Below are positions 60,102 through 64,000 of a stretch of 64,000 nt of DNA, in pieces. A model generated the notes under the pieces. That model searched no databases and had not been told where the DNA came from. It was given only the letters and a program-made list of their open reading frames with translations. The stretch comes from Nodosilinea sp. PGN35. Its GTDB lineage: Bacteria; Cyanobacteriota; Cyanobacteriia; Phormidesmidales; Phormidesmidaceae. A program made the translations under genes and the position numbers. Location: positions 1 to 64,000 of the forward strand of contig NZ_JAQKQJ010000014.1 in the NCBI RefSeq assembly GCF_029109325.1. The letters run 5' to 3'. Numbering within the stretch: position 1 is the stretch's first letter; each line of letters opens with the position of its first letter.

Positions 60102-60562
60102 AGTTCTTGTGAGTCATGTTCTGTTATAGTTTCCGGGTGCACAACAACGATGTCACGCATAGTCTTAAAGTCATCTGGATTAAAGGTCAATAAATGCGTT
60201 ACACCGTGGGTTAACATGACTGCAACCAATCGAGCATCATGAACCCGTTTTCCTCGGATCTGGTAAGTCTTGACTAGATGATGCCAGAAAGAGAAAATTC
60301 TGGAGTTTTCCTTAAGCTGCGGAAACTGACTCAATATCTGTTCAATCTCGGCATGGGTTTGGTCAACGTCCCAACCTAGTCCATTTACACTGACTGGACG
60401 AGTAGCGACGACCCAAAACTCAACTAGATTTTGGCTGGTGACCCATAGCTGGTGGTTTTGGTTCAAGAGCTGTGCCACTGCGCTTCCTGCCAAGGCTTGC
60501 CAGGGCGAATTAGAATCGCTGCTTCTAAGCAAAATATTGGTATCGAGCAAATAATCGGCCAT
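60098..60562 (-). CDS. PIN-domain toxin of a VapBC-type module (154 aa)
   Basis: Acidic active-site residues are visible in LLDTN (Asp7), LVEFW (Glu), RVHDARL (Asp) and FNPDDF (Asp), as in VapC ribonucleases. Length is slightly above the usual 130-140. The start overlaps the stop of the antitoxin gene by one base (TAATG), the usual antitoxin-first arrangement. Confidence 0.88.
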   Translation of the reverse strand: MADYLLDTNILLRSSDSNSPWQALAGSAVAQLLNQNHQLWVTSQNLVEFWVVATRPVSVNGLGWDVDQTHAEIEQILSQFPQLKENSRIFSFWHHLVKTYQIRGKRVHDARLVAVMLTHGVTHLLTFNPDDFKTMRDIVVVHPETITEHDSQEL

Positions 60563-60828
60563 TAATCGTAGATATTTTCTCGTCTCAAGGCTTCATCAGG
60601 TAAGTTAGGGCCATTTTTGTGACTCTGAACCCACTGATGCCAGCGCTCAGCTCGCTCTTGGGGGGTGGCTGTTGCCCAAAAGGGTAGACCAGACCCAACA
60701 GGAAATAGAATCAGACGATTCTCATCACTCACTTCAATGCGAAATCGTGTGTTTGGCCGAATAGCATCTAAGACCTGAGGTGGGAGTTGGATGGTTCCGG
60801 TTTCGCTAACTTCAACAATTACAGCCAT
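60562..60828 (-). CDS. AbrB/SpoVT-type antitoxin of the VapBC-type module (88 aa)
   Basis: The N-terminal VIVEVSETGTIQLPPQVLDAIRPNTRFRIEVSDENRLILFPV is a swapped-hairpin AbrB DNA-binding fold. The C-terminal half (TATPQERAERWHQWVQSHKNGPNLPDEALRRENIYD) probably wraps the toxin. It should repress its own promoter, which must lie in the region to the right of 60828. Confidence 0.85.
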   Translation of the reverse strand: MAVIVEVSETGTIQLPPQVLDAIRPNTRFRIEVSDENRLILFPVGSGLPFWATATPQERAERWHQWVQSHKNGPNLPDEALRRENIYD

Positions 60829-61132
60829 TTGAGCGCTCCTTAACGGTTAATGCTGGATGCGTCTAACTTAAATTTTAAGGCCTACCCTTAGGTACCTAGT
60901 AGACTGCCAAGCTAAAGATGACGGGTCGGTGGGGTATACGGTTCAAGGTTTCAGGTTCAAGGCGAGTCGTAGACCATATACCTTGCACCCTGCACCCAGA
61001 ACGGCTGGCCCCTGTCAAAATCAGCTTGGTTAAGTACTAGGATTCTGGCGAGAAACAATTTTTTGTCACTCTTTGAGCTTGAACTCACCTGTTTAGTCGC
61101 GAGATTTTAGTCTTGCGGCTTGGATCCACAGT
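60829..61132. other. Intergenic region between the antitoxin gene and the exporter gene end
   Basis: About 300 bases. It holds the antitoxin promoter near 60829-60900, and the end of the exporter transcript near 61130. The stretch TATACGGTTCAAGG / ACCATATACCTTGC around 60935-60985 contains short near-repeats. I see no gene or clear terminator. Confidence 0.4.
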
Positions 61133-64000
61133 CTACACCTGCTGGCGCTTAATCAATTGGCTAAACAACCCCTCTTCAGCGGCCAGCTCCTCAAAGCTGC
61201 CCTGCTGAATTAAACGACCTTTTTCGAGCACGTAGATGCGATCGGCGTTGCGAATGGTGCTGAGGCGGTGGGCCACCACAATGCGCGTCACCCGCAGCCG
61301 CTCCAGGCTTTCGCTGACGATCGCCTGGGTGCGGTTATCCAGGGCGCTGGTGGCTTCATCAAACAGCAGAATGCGGGGGCGCAGGGCCAGGGCGCGGGCA
61401 ATTAGCAGCCGCTGCCGCTGCCCGCCCGAGAGATTTGTGCCCCCCTCACTCACCACCGTGTGCATACCCATCGGCATCGAGAGAATGTCGTCGGCCAGCC
61501 CCGCCATTTGGGCCGCCTCCCAGGCTTCTTCCATCGTGATGCGGGCGCTGCTGGCGATGTTTTCAAAAATTGAGGCCGACATCAGGCGGCTGGTTTGCAG
61601 CACCACGCCAAACTGTCGCCGCAGGGCGTTGAGGTCGAGTCCTGCCATATCCTGCCCGTCGAAGTAGACTGTGCCCACCTCCGGTGCATCAAAGCCCAGC
61701 AGCAGTCGAAACAGCGTCGACTTGCCGCTCCCTGAGGGGCCGACCAGGGCGACAAATTCTCCCGGCTCAATGGCGAGGGTGACCCCGTCTAAAATCAGAT
61801 CCCCGTCGGAGCGGTAGCGAAAGCCCACGTTGCTCACCGTCACCTGGCCCGAGATCCGCCCTGGGTCGGCCTTGTGGGGGTCAACCTCGGGCTGGGCAGC
61901 GAGAATGGGTTCGGCCCGCTGCCAGATCGGCAGCACATCGAGCACATCAATCACGGTGCTGCTGAGGCTGGTGGCCCCACCAATGAACGTACCAAAGGCG
62001 GCGTTAAAGGCGAGAAATGTGCCGGTGGAAAAGCCGCCATCCCCCGCCTGCGACTGCTGAATCATGCCGGTGGCGAAGGCAAACAGCACCGCCGGGGTGA
62101 GGGCCGCCAGCAGGTTGTTGATCACGGTCAAATTGTCCTCAATGCCCTCCGAGGCCAGGGTCAGCCGCAGTTCTTGACTGTACTGACGGCCCCAGTAGGC
62201 AAAGGCGCGGGTTTCGGCCCCGGACACCCGAAACTTGGCCACGCCGTTGATCATCTGCACCATCATGCCGAACAGCTTGCCCTGCTGGTCGTGGAGGGGG
62301 CGAATTTTCTTTAGAGTCAGCACCCCCGAGACCACGGTGACCGCCATATTGAGCAGGGCCACCCCGGCGGCAATCAGCGCCAGGGGTACGCTGTAGTAAA
62401 ACAGCAGCCCCAGATTCAGCAGCGAAAATAGGCTCGAAAACAGGCTCTTGAGCAGGGTGTTGCCCAACCGCTGGCGAATCTGGCTGATGGACGACACCCG
62501 AGCGCTCAAATCGCCAATGGAGTAGCCGCGAAAGAAGGAGGTTTTCAGCTTTAGCAGCCGGTCCCACACGGCTGCCTGGGTGCTGCTGTCGGCAAACGAC
62601 TCAATCCGCATCAGGGCAATGCCCTGGGTGAGCTGAAACAGGGTGGCCCCAAAGGTGGTGGCCAGCAGGGCAAAGGCAATTTGCACCAGCAGGGTCTGGT
62701 CGGCGTTGGGGATGGCCTGGTCGATCAGAATACCCGTGGCCTGGGGGGTGACCATGCCCAGCAGGGTGGCAGCGATGCTGGCCACGGCCACCACCACCAG
62801 TTCCTGCCGGTGCCCCTGGAGCGCAAACTGAAGCAGCTGCACCGGCTTGAGCTGATAGGGCAGCGGGCGGTAAAAGGTGTGGGCCGTGGGGGAAATCCCC
62901 TCGGCGACGGCCCGATCGCACGGCCCCCGCGTACCCCGCTGGGGGTCAACCACCTCGTAGCGGGTCGCCCCCACGGGCAGCAGCGCCAGCGGGCGACCAT
63001 CCTCACGGGCGTAGGCCAGCAGTGGGCCACCGTCGCGCCGCCACCAGTCGTCGCGCAGAGCTACCTGGCGGGTGCGGATTTGGGAGGAACGGGCGATCGC
63101 CTCCAGCGGATCGCGCACCCGGCGCAAATCCTCCGACTGGGCCGGGGGCTGAATGGCAATGCCCAGAGCCCGGCCCACCGCCCCAGCGGCCACCAGCAGC
63201 GCATCTTCAGACGGCCTTTCCTGCGGTTCCTGAACGGCGGCGGCAGGCTCAAACACCCCCGCCAGCTGCGTTAGCGTCTGGCTTACGGCCTGGGCATTCA
63301 GCCGGGTGCGGGCCTCAAACCGCTGGTAGTCTTGCGCCTGCTGCTGCGCTTCCAGGTGCTGAATGCCCCTGAGGACGAAGCTTTGCAGATGCCCGAGCCC
63401 GGTTACGATCGCGTCTGGCGATCGCCGCCCCTGGGGCAGCCCAACCTCCAGCTCCACCATCGCCGTCGCCTGCACCCAGAGGTGGCCACTCAGGGGAATC
63501 GGCCCCACCGCCGGAGTCAGCGTCAAATGCTCCAGCCCCAGCAGTCGCCCCTCCCCAGCCAGCAGCCGCAGCCAGGTAATGCCGCCCTGGGGGGGCTGAT
63601 ACACTTCTCCGGGCGACAGCAGCCCGCTGGCCTCAACCGGCGTCGCCAGCCGCGCCGATACGGTGTCTGACAGCGCCGCCCCCAGCCGGTGTACCCAGGT
63701 TTCCAGGGTCACCAGGGTAGTTGCGGCCGTGCGGCGATCGGCCAGTTCATCCGTCAACGTGGCCAGAGAAATTGGCCTCAAACTCACCGCCTCCAGCGGC
63801 ATCGTCATCAGCTGGCAGGGGGTCTCTTGCCCCAGCAGCGCCGCCGGAAACAGCAGCGCCCCCGGCTTAACGCTAAACAGGTAGCGCCGCCGACTGGTCA
63901 GCTCCGCTGATTGCACACTGACTGTAAACAGCGCCAGCGTGCCCGTTTCAACCCGCCAGCAGGTCTGAGGATCGTCAAGGAAGAGGGGCTCGTTGCTGCG
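61133..64000 (-). CDS. NHLM-type bacteriocin export ABC transporter, permease/ATPase subunit, incomplete at right edge (at least 955 aa)
   Basis: The C-terminal ABC domain has Walker A GPSGSGKST, signature LSGGQRQRL, Walker B ILLFDEATSALD and the H-loop AHRLSTIR. A six-helix exporter domain (about 350-650) precedes it. The N-terminal part continues without stop past the GTG at 63916 to base 64000, and the upstream codons (NEPLFLDDPQTCW, VETGTLALFTV) match the sensor-like N-terminus of NHLM ABC transporter 2 proteins, so the true start lies outside the window. This family lacks the C39 peptidase; a partner with it is usual. The system exports nitrile-hydratase-leader-type (proteusin-like) peptides. 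Confidence 0.88.
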   Translation of the reverse strand, partial: RSNEPLFLDDPQTCWRVETGTLALFTVSVQSAELTSRRRYLFSVKPGALLFPAALLGQETPCQLMTMPLEAVSLRPISLATLTDELADRRTAATTLVTLETWVHRLGAALSDTVSARLATPVEASGLLSPGEVYQPPQGGITWLRLLAGEGRLLGLEHLTLTPAVGPIPLSGHLWVQATAMVELEVGLPQGRRSPDAIVTGLGHLQSFVLRGIQHLEAQQQAQDYQRFEARTRLNAQAVSQTLTQLAGVFEPAAAVQEPQERPSEDALLVAAGAVGRALGIAIQPPAQSEDLRRVRDPLEAIARSSQIRTRQVALRDDWWRRDGGPLLAYAREDGRPLALLPVGATRYEVVDPQRGTRGPCDRAVAEGISPTAHTFYRPLPYQLKPVQLLQFALQGHRQELVVVAVASIAATLLGMVTPQATGILIDQAIPNADQTLLVQIAFALLATTFGATLFQLTQGIALMRIESFADSSTQAAVWDRLLKLKTSFFRGYSIGDLSARVSSISQIRQRLGNTLLKSLFSSLFSLLNLGLLFYYSVPLALIAAGVALLNMAVTVVSGVLTLKKIRPLHDQQGKLFGMMVQMINGVAKFRVSGAETRAFAYWGRQYSQELRLTLASEGIEDNLTVINNLLAALTPAVLFAFATGMIQQSQAGDGGFSTGTFLAFNAAFGTFIGGATSLSSTVIDVLDVLPIWQRAEPILAAQPEVDPHKADPGRISGQVTVSNVGFRYRSDGDLILDGVTLAIEPGEFVALVGPSGSGKSTLFRLLLGFDAPEVGTVYFDGQDMAGLDLNALRRQFGVVLQTSRLMSASIFENIASSARITMEEAWEAAQMAGLADDILSMPMGMHTVVSEGGTNLSGGQRQRLLIARALALRPRILLFDEATSALDNRTQAIVSESLERLRVTRIVVAHRLSTIRNADRIYVLEKGRLIQQGSFEELAAEEGLFSQLIKRQQV

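Noticed and set aside
62681..63274. Open frame of 197 codons on the plus strand
   Set aside because: It lies wholly inside the NHLM exporter gene on the opposite strand, which has clear ABC exporter motifs.

Overview
The window comes from a cyanobacterium of fairly high GC content. It carries psaE (photosystem I), ndhO (NDH-1), phycobilisome-type proteins, a SigG-type ECF sigma factor and very many copies of the octamer GCGATCGC (HIP1), which is typical of cyanobacterial genomes. Gene content and style suggest a Leptolyngbya/Nodosilinea-like lineage; that placement is inference.

Region 1 (189-20037, all on the minus strand, transcribed right to left) is an extracellular-type contractile injection system (eCIS, a phage-tail-like injector). 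In transcription order it encodes a Pvc16/Afp16-type cap protein, sheath, one inner-tube protein, a tail-assembly-type protein, a DUF6760-type small protein, a Pro/Ala-rich protein, a LysM baseplate protein, gpD-like and gpV-like spike parts, PAAR tip, gp25-like wedge protein, two baseplate-J proteins, a gpI-like protein and a tail fibre. The last two genes are a 1329-residue DUF4157 payload and a 252-residue partner overlapping it by four bases. The payload C-terminus has an R/STS/ExE layout that I read as an ADP-ribosyltransferase toxin; the partner is a candidate immunity factor or chaperone. No AAA+ ATPase and no recognisable tape-measure gene lie in the window. Thylakoid-anchored cyanobacterial CIS are the closest published concept, but the location of this one cannot be read from DNA.

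Region 2 (20038-29311) is mostly housekeeping: ExoD, a P-type cation ATPase, a pseudo-ATPase with a degenerate P-loop, tRNA-Ser(UGA), an ECF sigma factor with its likely anti-sigma factor, ndhO, mutM and psaE.

Region 3 (29667-38448) holds phycobiliprotein-like and V4R-domain genes ending in a SpkG-type kinase. It is a reduced version of the Synechocystis slr0144-slr0152 operon (photosystem II assembly). A RidA protein, a GH13 glucan enzyme and a further phycobiliprotein-like gene follow.

Region 4 (38634-52368) carries a large hybrid histidine kinase, ilvE, a GNAT acetyltransferase, a phospholipase-D-type enzyme, an NCS1 permease, an M1 aminopeptidase, a TIR-GUN4 fusion and a methyltransferase. 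Region 5 (52796-64000) carries a lipoprotein serine protease next to a secreted TPR-CHAT protein, a Uma2-family protein, a VapBC-type toxin-antitoxin pair, and an NHLM-type peptide exporter running off the right edge.

The intergenic spaces hold at least one family of about 105-bp palindromic elements (four copies: 5055-5165, 30260-30360, 34866-34980, 37784-37894), a separate MITE-like element at 20318-20460, and several terminator-like hairpins.
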